Of a stretch of DNA of 64,000 bases, positions 8,481-18,259 are shown in pieces. Every line of letters begins with the position of its first letter. Within the stretch, counting starts at the first letter, position 1. Source of the DNA: CAZIUL01 sp964542475 (GTDB lineage Bacteria > Planctomycetota > B15-G4 > CAYZWU01); assembly GCA_964542475.1 (NCBI GenBank), contig CAZIUL010000011.1, forward strand, positions 41,245 to 105,244, written 5' to 3'. Below the pieces are notes generated by a model that searched no databases, was not told the origin of the DNA, and was given only the letters and a program-made list of their open reading frames with translations. The position numbers and the translations under genes are program-made.

Positions 8481-9598
8481 TCCCTGGTGGTGAGAACCGC
8501 CCTGAAATCTTTTCCCAGGATCGAGCGGAAGCCTTCCTTTGCCATGGCCAGCCGGACCAACAGCTTCCGCGCGCCGCTCGGTCCCACGATCTGCACCTCG
8601 AAACCGTGAGGAAAGCCTTCTTCTCTGAAATCGGCAACAGCGTAAAGCGGCACCACGGGCCCTGCCTGGAAATTCGGGGTGCCGTCATTCATGCAGATCG
8701 ATGTTCTTTTACCGCTCCGCATCCCGCCCCCGGGTATCATGGAGCAGATCCCCGCCTCAGGATCCTGATCGATTATCATGTCGGATTCCGGCATCGAGCT
8801 GACATGCCCCACCTCGTCGCAATAATAAAAAGCGTTGTCAATATCTTCGCTGCTGTCCCAGAGAAAGTGCGATTCGTAATCATCCACGAACTGCGCCACG
8901 AGCTGCTCCCTTGGGTAGAAGGTCATGCCGCTGTCCTCGTCCAGCACAGACTCGGGTATCGCCATCACCTGTCCGTAGTCTGCAACCGGAATGCTTGCCC
9001 ACCGGATGAGATCCAGACTGTCCGGGCTGCTTCCGATCGAGTCCCCTGTCTTCATCATCAGGTAGTAAAGGACGAAGCGGTAGGCGTTGATCCTGTATGT
9101 GGCTGTGTCCTCCGCATCCTGACCGATCTGCACGGTGAACTCCCTGATAAAGTCTTCATCCGGACCGGAATAGACGGCATCCCCTGATCCCACTGCCAGG
9201 GTCTTCACGAAAAAGAGACTGTTTCCGGTTTTTTCATGGGCTAGAGTGTCTTTCTCAACAACGCCATCCTCCTCGACCAGCGGCAGCCGCGTCGTGCTGA
9301 TCGGCAGCCGATCACCGGGCAGGTTCAGGGCGCTGTAATACTCCATGCCCACGGTGTCCATATCGAGGTATATCTTCGTAGACAGCGTATCCTTCCGGAT
9401 GTCGTTGACCACCTGCTGGTTCCATTGCGAGATCTGGTGCATGGCTGTGAAGAACTCGTAATCGCGAACCGTTTTCAGGGCCACGCCCAAAAACGCGGAA
9501 AAAGCCATGGACATCACCACCAGCGAGACCATCATCTCGATCATGGTGAAACCCCCGCATTGCTTGTTCTGTTCGGGCCCCATCCGTATAGCTGGCAT
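8474..9598 (-). CDS. Pseudopilin-like protein (PilW/GspJ-like)
   Basis: The protein has 374 residues from the ATG preceded by AAGGAG at 9 bases; longer in-frame starts are poorer. Near residue 15 it has a class III prepilin cleavage motif, G then FTMIEMMVSLVVMSMAF, with Glu at mature position 5 and a hydrophobic helix. The rest is a long globular part with no recognised family. It is the last gene of a three-gene operon, 13 bases after the 1239-residue protein. It probably inserts in the inner membrane and is processed by a prepilin peptidase as a minor pilin or type II secretion pseudopilin. No peptidase, ATPase or secretin gene is in the window. Confidence 0.7.
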   Translation of the reverse strand: MPAIRMGPEQNKQCGGFTMIEMMVSLVVMSMAFSAFLGVALKTVRDYEFFTAMHQISQWNQQVVNDIRKDTLSTKIYLDMDTVGMEYYSALNLPGDRLPISTTRLPLVEEDGVVEKDTLAHEKTGNSLFFVKTLAVGSGDAVYSGPDEDFIREFTVQIGQDAEDTATYRINAYRFVLYYLMMKTGDSIGSSPDSLDLIRWASIPVADYGQVMAIPESVLDEDSGMTFYPREQLVAQFVDDYESHFLWDSSEDIDNAFYYCDEVGHVSSMPESDMIIDQDPEAGICSMIPGGGMRSGKRTSICMNDGTPNFQAGPVVPLYAVADFREEGFPHGFEVQIVGPSGARKLLVRLAMAKEGFRSILGKDFRAVLTTRDY

Positions 9599-9611
9599 CT
9601 TATCCGGCTCC

Positions 9612-12600
9612 TTAGCGGTCGATAAAAATCTTTTCCATGTGATAGGCATAGTGCAGCGCCTTGTTGCTGCGATAAGCTTCCACGCGTATCAGGTAGCTCC
9701 CCTCGGGAAAGAGGGATTCGTTCACTGCCCAAGAGAAAAACTCGTCCCCTTCCAGGTTCTGGTCGCTCAGCAGGTATTCCTCTTCGGTTCCCACGGGTAT
9801 TGTTCCGGGCGTAGCAACAACGGGAACCTCCCCGGGATCTTCTTCCATGTAACACCATGTGTCCCCGTTGTCCCTTGTATACAGCAGGACGTACCGGAGA
9901 TGACCGGTCCAACTGCTCTCGGTAAAATCGTCCGGGTAGAACTGCGTGTATTTCTGGTCGTCCCAGCGCTGGAAGTTGGAAGACCACTGAACATCGATGT
10001 ATTCGGGATCTGAGAGGTCCGAGACGATCGTCGGCTGCTTTATTTCAATCCTTGGAAGCTGCTCGATCCGGGTGGCGGCCAGCTCGATCGTTTCCTCTTC
10101 CCCTGCCGTGAGAAAGCTGTGAACCAGCGACAGGAGCGCCCACTTGGCGATAAACGCCGATCCGCTCTCAATGGTCTGGCTGAGGCCGTTCATAACCTGA
10201 AAGGATGTGTGCATTCCTTCCGGATCGGTAAGCGCGACCAACGCGCTGCCCTTTCCATACGGAGAGGACCACGGGTGGCTGTAAAATGTACGAATCGTGT
10301 CCATGCTGTTGTGAGGAAAGTCGGTATCAAAATCAAAGTCGGGGTTGCTCTTCCAACTGGAAGAGCCCGACCAGCCGGTTCTGAAGGGGCGGTTTATGTT
10401 GGCCTTTGTGGGAAGGGGAAAGGCGTACTCCTCCGCTATCTCGTCACCGGCAATGGTCAATGTCCCGCTGGAGTTGCTGTAATTGTGGTAGTAGGTGTTC
10501 GACCTGTTGCCCACTAGGAAAAAACTGTTGCAGCCTTCCTCGCGCATGCACCGTCTCGAGTAGGTGAACTCCGTTCCCTTGGGAAGGTGCTTTGTGATGC
10601 TCTCCCGTTTCAGGCGAATGCAGGTGTCCGCGGTGCTCCCCGTGGGCAGGTTCCCGTCGTATTTCCACCCGGTCCCGTCTCCTCTGTCCCAATCGCTGTC
10701 AGGATAAAGCTCCCCTATCCAGTGCTTGCCCCACCAGTAGTCCTGCCCCGCAGCCAGGGCCGGAACATCGCGTATCACGAACTTCATGCCGTTGCCGATG
10801 AGTGATGCGTCCGAGGGGTTGCCCCACGGGACCATAACCTGCTCGGTACGCTGGCCCGGGGTTCCGTAAAACGGCTTGCAGGAGACCGGGATCCCCTGCG
10901 AAAATCCGTTCGCGCTGTCGTACCCGATCTCGTTTCCGATCCCCATGTAGAAGTAGGAGTAGCCTGTCAGAGTGGTGTACACCGAGTCGGTCCGGATCAG
11001 CGCTGTCCGCAGGAGCTCCATGTACCTCGGCACATCGATCCGCCAGTGGTAGTCGCTCCACCCGTCCGCGTCGTCGCTCTCGTCGTTTTCGATCCGCGTC
11101 CGGCTGTAGCCGCCGGATTCGCCCGACCCTCCCCAATTGCCGAACACATCCTCTCCCGATTTCTTGAAGTTGTCGAACCACCAGTTGTAGTGATCCGGAA
11201 AGGAAAGGATGGGGGCGGTATGCTTCAGATCCGCGTACGGGCAATGCCGGGGATCCCCGATGAACTGAGAGCGGTCGGAAAATGGAACATCCTCCACGTC
11301 ATCGCTCCACCACGCGTAGGTGCGGGAACAGTTCTCCGGAGGATGGGCGTAGTCAGGATGGATTATGTCCGGCACCGTTTCCGGCAGGGAGCCGGGGATC
11401 CAGTTCATACCGGCCTCGAAATCCGAGCCCAGGCGGGTTTCGATGGTCAGGCGGTTTACAACATCCGCGACACAGTCGTGGGGTTCTTCCAGCTCGTCCT
11501 CAACTGAAGCGTCCGTATACATCCAGCAGGGAACCGTTACCACCCAGCGCGCGGTGTTCTTGGGGTTGTAGCTGTTGTCGGTCAGGTTGCGGCTGAAATC
11601 CCCGACCTGCTCGGTGGAGCTCGGGATGTAGTCGAGCCCGTAGAGCCGCCAGTCAGGATCGAGTCCCTTTCCATCCACCTCCTGGCATGTAATCGGCGTG
11701 TTATAGAACGTTATGACCGTGTCTGTTTTCCCGTCGCCGTCTACGTCCGTTGCCCAGGCATCCGCCCACATTTTCTCCGAAGCTGAGGGGTCCGCCGGCG
11801 GAGTCATGGGCTCGAGAGGATCGATTGCCCTCCCGTCGATCCCGTACTCATCCCGGTTGAAATCCACATATGCGTCGCCCCTGGACCCGTCGATGCCGCC
11901 GTAAACCCGCTCGATGAACAGTGTCTCGGGCAGAGCAGGGCTGATTTCACCGTTCACGTTGCCTGCCAGGTTCACTCCCTTGATCACCACGGTCATCTCG
12001 TCGAGTGTTTCATCGCTCATGCCGAGCTCTTCATCGCACCGGTCCCAGTAGGCGTATACGCGCACCTGCATCTCCTCGGATGTGGGAGTGCACAGGTAGC
12101 GCGGATGCGCCACCGCGCGCATACCCTGATGATATGCGCTCGACGGATCTCTTGCGGCGTCCGAGTAGTTGCGGATCGCCGGCATCGGAAGAAGCTCGCC
12201 GTGCAGGTTTATGAGTATGGCGTTTTCGAACTGCTCCGGCTGCGTGCACATCTTTTCCATAAGTATGCGCCATGTGGGAGTCATGGCTTCCTCGTACCCG
12301 GCTTCGCAGCGAAGCATGAAATAGCGAAGCTCGTCGATGTAACGCATGCCGTGGTTGTACTCGTCGGCCAGGCTGTACGGCAACTGGTTGATCTGCTCGC
12401 TGTATGGGTTCTTCTGCCTGTATGTGTTCGTCGGAATGTCGTTGTTGGTTTTCATGCGCGCGTTCATCTGCTCAGGCACATAGTATTCGTTCGCAGAGGA
12501 ACCGTCCGGCATTTTGCCGGGGTAAAAGTAAGCCCAGTCGATGTCGTGGTACGAATCGACCTCCTCGTTGATGAACGGCATGTACCTGAAATCGCGGCCA

Positions 12601-13331
12601 TAGCTGCCCTTGTTGATCCAGTGCGCGCGGAAATTGAGACCCGGGTTCCTCGCCTGCAGGTCATCCACGGTCACCTCGACCAGCGGCTTGATGTAGGACA
12701 TGTACACCCACCACCCGGGGATGTTTTCGATGCTGAGAAAATAGACGTCATAGGTCTGGGTGGTCGGATATGCCTGGTCGCCCGGCGCCCTCAGAACCGT
12801 GCCCACGTCCGCGAGAAGCATTGGATCCCCGTACTCCTCGTCCTTGAAAACACGGGCGCTCACGATACGGAGGTCGCGGATGTTTAGCGTCTCTCCCCAC
12901 ACATCGTGCACGAACGGACGCACGTTGAGCTGGCGGCTGAACCGCCATCCCGACTGCGTTAATGAGGAGGTCAGGTTCTCGGAGGCGACATGGCTCGGGC
13001 ACTCCACGTCCTGGATGGTCAGAATGTTGTTGAAAACAACACCGTCCTCCAAGGCATCCAGTTCGCCGAAGTCCCCGACCTGCTGAGTGAAGTTTCGGAC
13101 CTCCTCGAGCAGCGAAATCCCTTTTTGAACCGCGAAAGCACGGTCATTCGAGCTGTTGATCGACCTGTTTGCACTGCTGAGAAAGGTCAGGGCCATCATC
13201 AGAACAATGGCCATGACCGACAGTGAAATGAGCACCTCCACCATGGAAAAACCGCTGGTGTTCTTTGTTCCGTTCTTTGTTCCGATCGCTTTCATTATCC
13301 GCTGGCCTTTCAAGCTCGACCTTTTCTTCAT
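9612..13331 (-). CDS. Giant pseudopilin-like protein (PilV/GspI-like N-terminus, 1239 aa)
   Basis: Around residue 27 it has a prepilin motif, G then FSMVEVLISLSVMAIVLMMA, with Glu at mature position 5, so it should be processed and assembled as a pseudopilin. Usual members have 120-250 residues; this one carries about 1200 extracellular residues, rich in Trp, Tyr, Asp and Gly, that I cannot assign to a family. Asp-rich stretches such as DVDGDGKTDT resemble calcium-binding loops. Its start overlaps the stop of the upstream gene by 4 bases (ATGA), which indicates translational coupling. It could be a pilus-tip adhesin or a secreted-substrate receptor; this is inference. Confidence 0.65.
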   Translation of the reverse strand: MKKRSSLKGQRIMKAIGTKNGTKNTSGFSMVEVLISLSVMAIVLMMALTFLSSANRSINSSNDRAFAVQKGISLLEEVRNFTQQVGDFGELDALEDGVVFNNILTIQDVECPSHVASENLTSSLTQSGWRFSRQLNVRPFVHDVWGETLNIRDLRIVSARVFKDEEYGDPMLLADVGTVLRAPGDQAYPTTQTYDVYFLSIENIPGWWVYMSYIKPLVEVTVDDLQARNPGLNFRAHWINKGSYGRDFRYMPFINEEVDSYHDIDWAYFYPGKMPDGSSANEYYVPEQMNARMKTNNDIPTNTYRQKNPYSEQINQLPYSLADEYNHGMRYIDELRYFMLRCEAGYEEAMTPTWRILMEKMCTQPEQFENAILINLHGELLPMPAIRNYSDAARDPSSAYHQGMRAVAHPRYLCTPTSEEMQVRVYAYWDRCDEELGMSDETLDEMTVVIKGVNLAGNVNGEISPALPETLFIERVYGGIDGSRGDAYVDFNRDEYGIDGRAIDPLEPMTPPADPSASEKMWADAWATDVDGDGKTDTVITFYNTPITCQEVDGKGLDPDWRLYGLDYIPSSTEQVGDFSRNLTDNSYNPKNTARWVVTVPCWMYTDASVEDELEEPHDCVADVVNRLTIETRLGSDFEAGMNWIPGSLPETVPDIIHPDYAHPPENCSRTYAWWSDDVEDVPFSDRSQFIGDPRHCPYADLKHTAPILSFPDHYNWWFDNFKKSGEDVFGNWGGSGESGGYSRTRIENDESDDADGWSDYHWRIDVPRYMELLRTALIRTDSVYTTLTGYSYFYMGIGNEIGYDSANGFSQGIPVSCKPFYGTPGQRTEQVMVPWGNPSDASLIGNGMKFVIRDVPALAAGQDYWWGKHWIGELYPDSDWDRGDGTGWKYDGNLPTGSTADTCIRLKRESITKHLPKGTEFTYSRRCMREEGCNSFFLVGNRSNTYYHNYSNSSGTLTIAGDEIAEEYAFPLPTKANINRPFRTGWSGSSSWKSNPDFDFDTDFPHNSMDTIRTFYSHPWSSPYGKGSALVALTDPEGMHTSFQVMNGLSQTIESGSAFIAKWALLSLVHSFLTAGEEETIELAATRIEQLPRIEIKQPTIVSDLSDPEYIDVQWSSNFQRWDDQKYTQFYPDDFTESSWTGHLRYVLLYTRDNGDTWCYMEEDPGEVPVVATPGTIPVGTEEEYLLSDQNLEGDEFFSWAVNESLFPEGSYLIRVEAYRSNKALHYAYHMEKIFIDR

Positions 13332-14686
13332 TGCAAAAAGTACATGGGCGCGCTGAACCGGTACTGTCCTGAAATAGTCAGGATCCGCTGGCGCACAGTG
13401 GAATCGAAGTTCACCTCCGAATAATCCCCCAACCCGCTGATATCTAGAACACCGTTCACCATAACCGTGCCGTTGACCAGGCTTGGCGCGTATTGCCGGT
13501 AATCATCTTCCACGTAAAGGATGCCCGAAAAATAACTCGATGAGTTGGATGCCAGCGTGACATTGCCGTCCACGTAGACGATGGCTGTCCCTCTCAACGG
13601 ACGGTCGTTGTCGAATGTGACATCTGAATCGATATAGACGAGGCTGTATTCAGGCAGCTCGTACGGGAGGTTCGATGGATCTTCGGTGTAGATGTCCGCC
13701 AGTGTTTTCAGCTCTTCCTTGGTGACCCCGAAAACATCCTCCATGCCGATGAGATAAGTGCCGGGATCCGCCCTTCCCCAGGCAGGGGAACCGTTGAGCT
13801 CGGCGTTCCAGTGCTTGTAATGAGTTCCCGTCCCGCTCGGGTAGAGGAGGCCGTAACCGCCACCGCCCAGAACCCGGCTCCTGTCTCTGAGGTAAACGTT
13901 GCTGCCCTGCGCCGCGCAAAAAGCCGCATTCCCCGGCGGAATCACGGAGATCCGCCTGAGCTCAGTCGCCATCTTTGCCGATGCAAGAACATCGACCACG
14001 GTCAGGTCGCACTTTTCCATCACCGCCTTGCCATCAGGCTCGATATCTTCGATCACGTAGCTCTCGTCTTCCAGTTTACGCCACTGCTTGGCAACGGATC
14101 CGTCATCCATGAACTCGTAAAGCTGGTAGAACTTGTCAGGCGTGTAAGTGTCCGGGTCTCTCTTTCTGAATATGTAGCCCTTGGATTCGATGTACCAGAA
14201 CCTCCCGTTCCCTGACAGGTTCCGCTCATCGGTTATATCCCTTACAGCCCTTCTTCGAATCTCGTAACGCCCCCAGACCTGGTCCTGCCCCGCGCTGTTC
14301 TCCCTGGACAGCTCGTACTCGCGGATGATCCCGATGATCTTGTGTCCGTCTCCATCGAGCGTGTTGTCATCCGTGTCATTGATCGGCGGGATCACTTCTA
14401 TATCCCGCTGGGGATCAAACTCCTCCACGGGCTGAGCAGTCTGCCTGCGGAACCAGGACAGCGCGTCGATCAGGCCCGCCTTTGCGGTGTTGACCGCCTC
14501 GCCATGGTAGTTGAGCTCGTAGTCGATCACGTTTCTCGTGGTGCTCATCATCTCCAGGGAAGCCATCATGATCCCGCTCAAGAGCACGAGGCTGACCATC
14601 ACGAGAACCATCATGCTCCCGCGCCTAGACCCGGTTCGCCTGGAACCTGTGAATCCACACATAGAGCTTTTCTTATGCATTTGCAT
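13328..14686 (-). CDS. PilX/GspK-like membrane-anchored pilin-operon protein
   Basis: The 452-residue protein uses the ATG of MQMHKKSS, which is preceded by a GAGG sequence. Near residue 24 it has RRGSMMVLVMVSLVLLSGIM, a prepilin-like junction after Gly followed by a hydrophobic helix. It lacks Glu at mature position 5, as is typical of GspK and PilX. The remaining 400 residues are mostly beta-rich. It is the first gene of the operon, downstream of a candidate riboswitch, and overlaps the giant pseudopilin by 4 bases. It probably caps or initiates a pilus-like fibre. Confidence 0.6.
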   Translation of the reverse strand: MQMHKKSSMCGFTGSRRTGSRRGSMMVLVMVSLVLLSGIMMASLEMMSTTRNVIDYELNYHGEAVNTAKAGLIDALSWFRRQTAQPVEEFDPQRDIEVIPPINDTDDNTLDGDGHKIIGIIREYELSRENSAGQDQVWGRYEIRRRAVRDITDERNLSGNGRFWYIESKGYIFRKRDPDTYTPDKFYQLYEFMDDGSVAKQWRKLEDESYVIEDIEPDGKAVMEKCDLTVVDVLASAKMATELRRISVIPPGNAAFCAAQGSNVYLRDRSRVLGGGGYGLLYPSGTGTHYKHWNAELNGSPAWGRADPGTYLIGMEDVFGVTKEELKTLADIYTEDPSNLPYELPEYSLVYIDSDVTFDNDRPLRGTAIVYVDGNVTLASNSSSYFSGILYVEDDYRQYAPSLVNGTVMVNGVLDISGLGDYSEVNFDSTVRQRILTISGQYRFSAPMYFLQ

Positions 14687-14724
14687 TGAAAACCAACCTC
14701 TAGATAACCCCAAACATACAAAGA

Positions 14725-14812
14725 CGTTAACGCAACCGTGCAGCAGGCGAACCTTTCAGTCAGAAGCAGGCCTCCTGCTTTCCGTCAGATCTCACGATCT
14801 TTGCTTAAGGAT
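14725..14812 (-). promoter_or_regulatory. Candidate c-di-GMP-I (GEMM-I-like) riboswitch
   Basis: Read on the minus strand upstream of the pseudopilin operon, the sequence has GCAAA, then a GATC-GTGA-GATC hairpin with a GNRA tetraloop, then TGACGGAAAGC, GGCCT and, after a second stem region, CTGCACGGTTGC. The order and spacing match the GEMM-I consensus: GGCAAA, GNRA-capped stem, GGACGCAAAGC, GGCCTA, and a distal GG-GTT element. Several consensus bases differ, and a competing GCAGG-AGG-CCTGC hairpin is possible. No expression-platform terminator is clear. Control of pilin genes by c-di-GMP fits known uses of this class. A covariance-model search would settle it. The rest of the 14687-15142 gap shows nothing else I recognise. 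Confidence 0.4.
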
Positions 14813-15142
14813 ATATCGGCATTTTTCGATATTTAAATAATGGGTTATTTTAAATGTTTCATAACCGCTGCTTTTTCAAGGCGTTTGGGCTGCCAAAATA
14901 ATTGTCCTCTCAAAAGTGAACCGATCTGTACCATGGAAGGTATGATTTAGAAGTACAGCTACCTATTATTTCCATCGATCCCTGCAAACAAGGCTTCTGA
15001 AAACCTGAAGCAAAAAAGATATGGTACGGGGAAGCTCAGCCGCAAAATGAATTCTCCGCCCCTCTTAAAAGGTAATTCGTTTTATGGTTAGATCATCACG
15101 AGAACTTAAGTGTCTACTGCTGTTTTTGTTGAGGAACGATCG

Positions 15143-15985
15143 ATGGTTCGCCTGATACTTTTTTCACTTCTGTCGGTGTGCCCCTTCTTTCTGGCTACGG
15201 GTTGCGGCTACTTGTGCAGCCCCAATGTATGGATCACTGAGGATGGTTCATTTACCGTTTCCGCCTCGGGCTTGGAAACGCTGGATATCGACACACACAA
15301 CGGAGAAATCGTTGTCCGGGGTGCTGAAGGCACCAATGAGATAGAGGTTCATGCCATTAAACGAGCGGGTGGGTTCGATGAAACCGATGTGGCAGAATGC
15401 ATGAAGTCGTTTCATGTCGTCTCAAGGGTGGAAGGAACAAGGCACAAACTCGGCTGGGAATGGACCGTTTCGGATAACGAACTCAGGCGAAAGGGATGGC
15501 AGGCGGGCGTGTCGTTCGAAATTTTTCTGCCTCCTGATCTATGCATTCAGGCAACAACCCACAACGGATCAATCACACTGGATCACATGTCATCCGGTGC
15601 GAAGCTCATGACGCATAACGGCCGCTTGGTTGTTGAAGACCTCGAAGGCGATTTAATCGCAACAACCCACAACGAAAGCATCAGCGTTGTAGACGTTTCA
15701 TCTTCCAACCTGCGCCTGGAGACGCACAACGGCTCGATCAAGGCAGGCCTTTCTGATGTCGCGTCCACGCACGGTCATATGATAACGCACGATGGCGGGA
15801 TCAAGGTGGGCCTTGGAGAGAATCCATCGGTCCGCTTACACATGGAAACACACAACGGAGGCTTCGACGTGGCCCATGAACTCTCGGACATCCGGGAAAC
15901 TGAGGTGTCTCTCGACGGCACGATCGGGTCCGGCGAAGGGATCCTGGACATCCGAACTTACAACGGGTCAATATCGATCAAGTGA
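15143..15985 (+). CDS. DUF4097-type beta-repeat lipoprotein
   Basis: The protein has 280 residues from the ATG that follows GAGGAACGATCG; a GTG at 15110 is a weaker alternative. The N-terminus is a signal peptide ending LATGC, a plausible lipobox. The mature protein has repeated short beta-strand units containing THNGS or THNGG (HNGEIVV, THNGSITL, THNGRLVV, THNESISVV, THNGSIKA), the DUF4097 (YvlB-like) pattern of a beta-helix or roll. Family members sit at the cell envelope and have no defined activity. It is convergent with the GH130 gene and stands alone. Confidence 0.75.
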   Translation: MVRLILFSLLSVCPFFLATGCGYLCSPNVWITEDGSFTVSASGLETLDIDTHNGEIVVRGAEGTNEIEVHAIKRAGGFDETDVAECMKSFHVVSRVEGTRHKLGWEWTVSDNELRRKGWQAGVSFEIFLPPDLCIQATTHNGSITLDHMSSGAKLMTHNGRLVVEDLEGDLIATTHNESISVVDVSSSNLRLETHNGSIKAGLSDVASTHGHMITHDGGIKVGLGENPSVRLHMETHNGGFDVAHELSDIRETEVSLDGTIGSGEGILDIRTYNGSISIK

Positions 15986-16064
15986 CGCATGACTGCCCGT
16001 TCGGAGAAAAGCAGCCTGATATCTACCACGGTGTGCTTCAGCAGATCCACATGAAACATGCGGG

Positions 16065-17048
16065 TTAAGGAGCTGTTTTTTTGATGGGTGTGCAGCACTC
16101 GAGCAGCTCTTCCAGCCCGGCAGTGCCAACGCAGATGCATGTGTCCGCAGCACCGTAGTAGACCTTGAGGTTCCTCGAATACTCCTCGTAGATCACACCG
16201 CAGGAAAACACCACGTTGTTAACATCCCCCACGCGCTCGTAATACTCCCGCGGCGCGAGAACCGGAATGTCGGAGCGGCCAAGCACGATTGCAGGGTCTT
16301 CGAGATCCAGAAGAAGGGCTCCCAGCCTGTAAAGCGGTCCGCTGGAGTTGAACTTGACACCGTGATATATCTCGAGCCAGCCTCCTTCGGTTTCGATCGG
16401 CTGTGCTGATGCGCCGATCCTGTCGCAATCCCAGTAGCCCGGGCGAATGCTCGCAAGAAGGTGGGAATCGCCCCAGCTGACAAGATCCTCGGAGTAGGAC
16501 ATCCAGATGTTGCCGAGACCCTGTGCCATCGGTCTGTCAAGGCGCACATAGCGGTCTTGGATTTTTCGTGGAAACAAAGCGCCGTCCTTGTTCTCGGGCT
16601 GAGAAACAAGCGCCACGCGCTCCACCGTTTCGAAATCCCTGGTTCGGGCCATGCCCAGACGAGGCCCGTATTGCGAGACAGCCGTGTACATGATGTAGTA
16701 CCACCCCTCCAGCAGGGTGATCCGCGGGTCCTCGACACCCATGGCCTCGTAGGTACGGAAAGGCTCTTCCTGGGAAGGAGACATGAATGGCTTTTCTTCC
16801 ACCTCGAAATGAAACCCGTTATCGCCTCTAGCAAGCGCAAGAACGGAGCGCCCCATGAGGTCCTCGACGCGGAGCAGCAGGATGTATTCACGCCCCACCT
16901 TGACCGATGCCGCGTTGAAAACCGTGTTGCACGGAAACGGTATGTCATCGAGCACGATAACCGGGTTGCCTTCCCAGCGGTGAATTACGTCGGGCCTTTT
17001 TGACCTTCGTGAATGGTTGTTACGCGGAATTTCAGGAGGTCCCGTCAT
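16065..17048 (-). CDS. GH130-family glycosidase/phosphorylase (beta-mannoside type)
   Basis: The 327-residue protein looks cytoplasmic. It has the five-bladed propeller family signatures of GH130: RVEDLMGRSVLALARGDNGF near the start, then GVEDPRITLLEGWYYIMYTA, LGMARTRDFETVERV, and NKDGALFPRKIQDRYVRLDRP with the Asp and Arg residues lining the active site. The C-terminus has VVFSCGVIYEEY and LKVYYGAADTCICVGTA, typical of the family. Members phosphorolyse or hydrolyse beta-1,2- or beta-1,4-linked mannosides; which one cannot be read here. The gene is monocistronic. Confidence 0.85.
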   Translation of the reverse strand: MTGPPEIPRNNHSRRSKRPDVIHRWEGNPVIVLDDIPFPCNTVFNAASVKVGREYILLLRVEDLMGRSVLALARGDNGFHFEVEEKPFMSPSQEEPFRTYEAMGVEDPRITLLEGWYYIMYTAVSQYGPRLGMARTRDFETVERVALVSQPENKDGALFPRKIQDRYVRLDRPMAQGLGNIWMSYSEDLVSWGDSHLLASIRPGYWDCDRIGASAQPIETEGGWLEIYHGVKFNSSGPLYRLGALLLDLEDPAIVLGRSDIPVLAPREYYERVGDVNNVVFSCGVIYEEYSRNLKVYYGAADTCICVGTAGLEELLECCTPIKKTAP

Positions 17049-17185
17049 GTTCGCAAATACCTTTACACATGCATCAATGCTCCAGGATGTTCTAGTGTTT
17101 CCCTTTACATTAATCGGAAAGGACGAGGTAATTCTGTAGGCACCGGCAAAAGACCGACCGTGGAGATGGGCCGCATTCCGAGCCC

Positions 17186-18259
17186 CTACCGCACAAACAG
17201 CTCCTCGAAAAACTCACGGCAGTCGTTGTAGCTTTTTGCAGCCTCTTCGAAATCCACTTCCATTGCACGGAAGTCCACGCCAGGCACCTTCACGTTATCC
17301 GGCTTGCCCACTCCGGGATGAAGCGGAATCTGGGCCGAATCAGAGAACGCGAGCTTCCTCTCCACCTCCGGGCTCAGAATGAAATCGATGAGCGCCCGGG
17401 CATGGTCCGGGTTCGGGCAGCCCTTGATCATGGCTACGGTGTTGGGGATCACAAGCGTGCCCATCTCGCCTTCGCCCTGGTCCGGGTAAACAACGTCCAC
17501 GGGATAACCTGTCCCGTCCACACGCGCCACATTGAAGTCGTCCGTGTCCGTGAACCCGAAGGCGAACTTCCCCGTGCGGACAAGTCGCATCAGGTGAGCG
17601 TTTCCGGAGGTGAGGTTCGTCCCGTTTTCACAGATACCGCGGAAGAACTCCTTGGCCCCCTCCTCGCCGAGTTTCTGAAACAACACGGTTCCATGGGTTG
17701 CCGTGGTGCCGGTCAACGGCTTGGCTATCCCGCCCCTGCCCTTCCATCGGGGGTCAGCGAGGTCTTTGTACGATGTGGGCCACGCGGACCTGTCCGGCAG
17801 CAGCTCGGTGTTGACGATAAACACCCTGGCTCTCGCTGCCAGCCCCGTCCAATACCCCTCGGAATCCTTGAACGCATCGGGAATTTCTTCAGCGTTCGGC
17901 GATTTGTACGGCTGGAGAGCGCCCAGGTTTTTGAGCTTGATCGTGTTCGCTATCTCGTTGTTCCAGAACACATCGCACCTGGGTTTTACCATCTCCTCCT
18001 TGATCTTTCTGACAAGCCCAACAGTTTTGGTGGCTTCCGGATCGTATTGAGCTTTTACCTTGATACCGGAGCTCTTCTCGAAGCTCTTGAGAAGTGATTC
18101 CGAAAAGTTCCGGTCGAGCGCGCAATAGATCGTGACCTCTTTCGAAGAGCCGTTGCCGCAGGACATGAAAAGACCGGCAACAATCACACCGGCAATAGCA
18201 GTCAACAGGATGCAGGACTTTCCACGCATACTCATAAGGCATCCGCTTTTTACGTTCAC
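17186..18259 (-). CDS. ABC-type (iron(III)-like) substrate-binding lipoprotein
   Basis: The protein has 357 residues from a GTG at 18257-18259, chosen because AAGGAGG sits 5 bases before it. It has a signal peptide with lipobox LFMSC near residue 32. The mature part begins EVTIYCALDRNFSESLL, followed by CDVFWNNEIANTIKLKNLGALQPY and NTVAMIKGCPNPDHARALIDFILSPEVE, which is characteristic of Fbp/FutA-type periplasmic binding proteins. These bind ferric ion or other small ligands and feed an ABC importer. No permease or ATPase gene is adjacent, so it is an orphan and its ligand is uncertain. It is divergent from the AmrB gene. Confidence 0.8.
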   Translation of the reverse strand: MNVKSGCLMSMRGKSCILLTAIAGVIVAGLFMSCGNGSSKEVTIYCALDRNFSESLLKSFEKSSGIKVKAQYDPEATKTVGLVRKIKEEMVKPRCDVFWNNEIANTIKLKNLGALQPYKSPNAEEIPDAFKDSEGYWTGLAARARVFIVNTELLPDRSAWPTSYKDLADPRWKGRGGIAKPLTGTTATHGTVLFQKLGEEGAKEFFRGICENGTNLTSGNAHLMRLVRTGKFAFGFTDTDDFNVARVDGTGYPVDVVYPDQGEGEMGTLVIPNTVAMIKGCPNPDHARALIDFILSPEVERKLAFSDSAQIPLHPGVGKPDNVKVPGVDFRAMEVDFEEAAKSYNDCREFFEELFVR

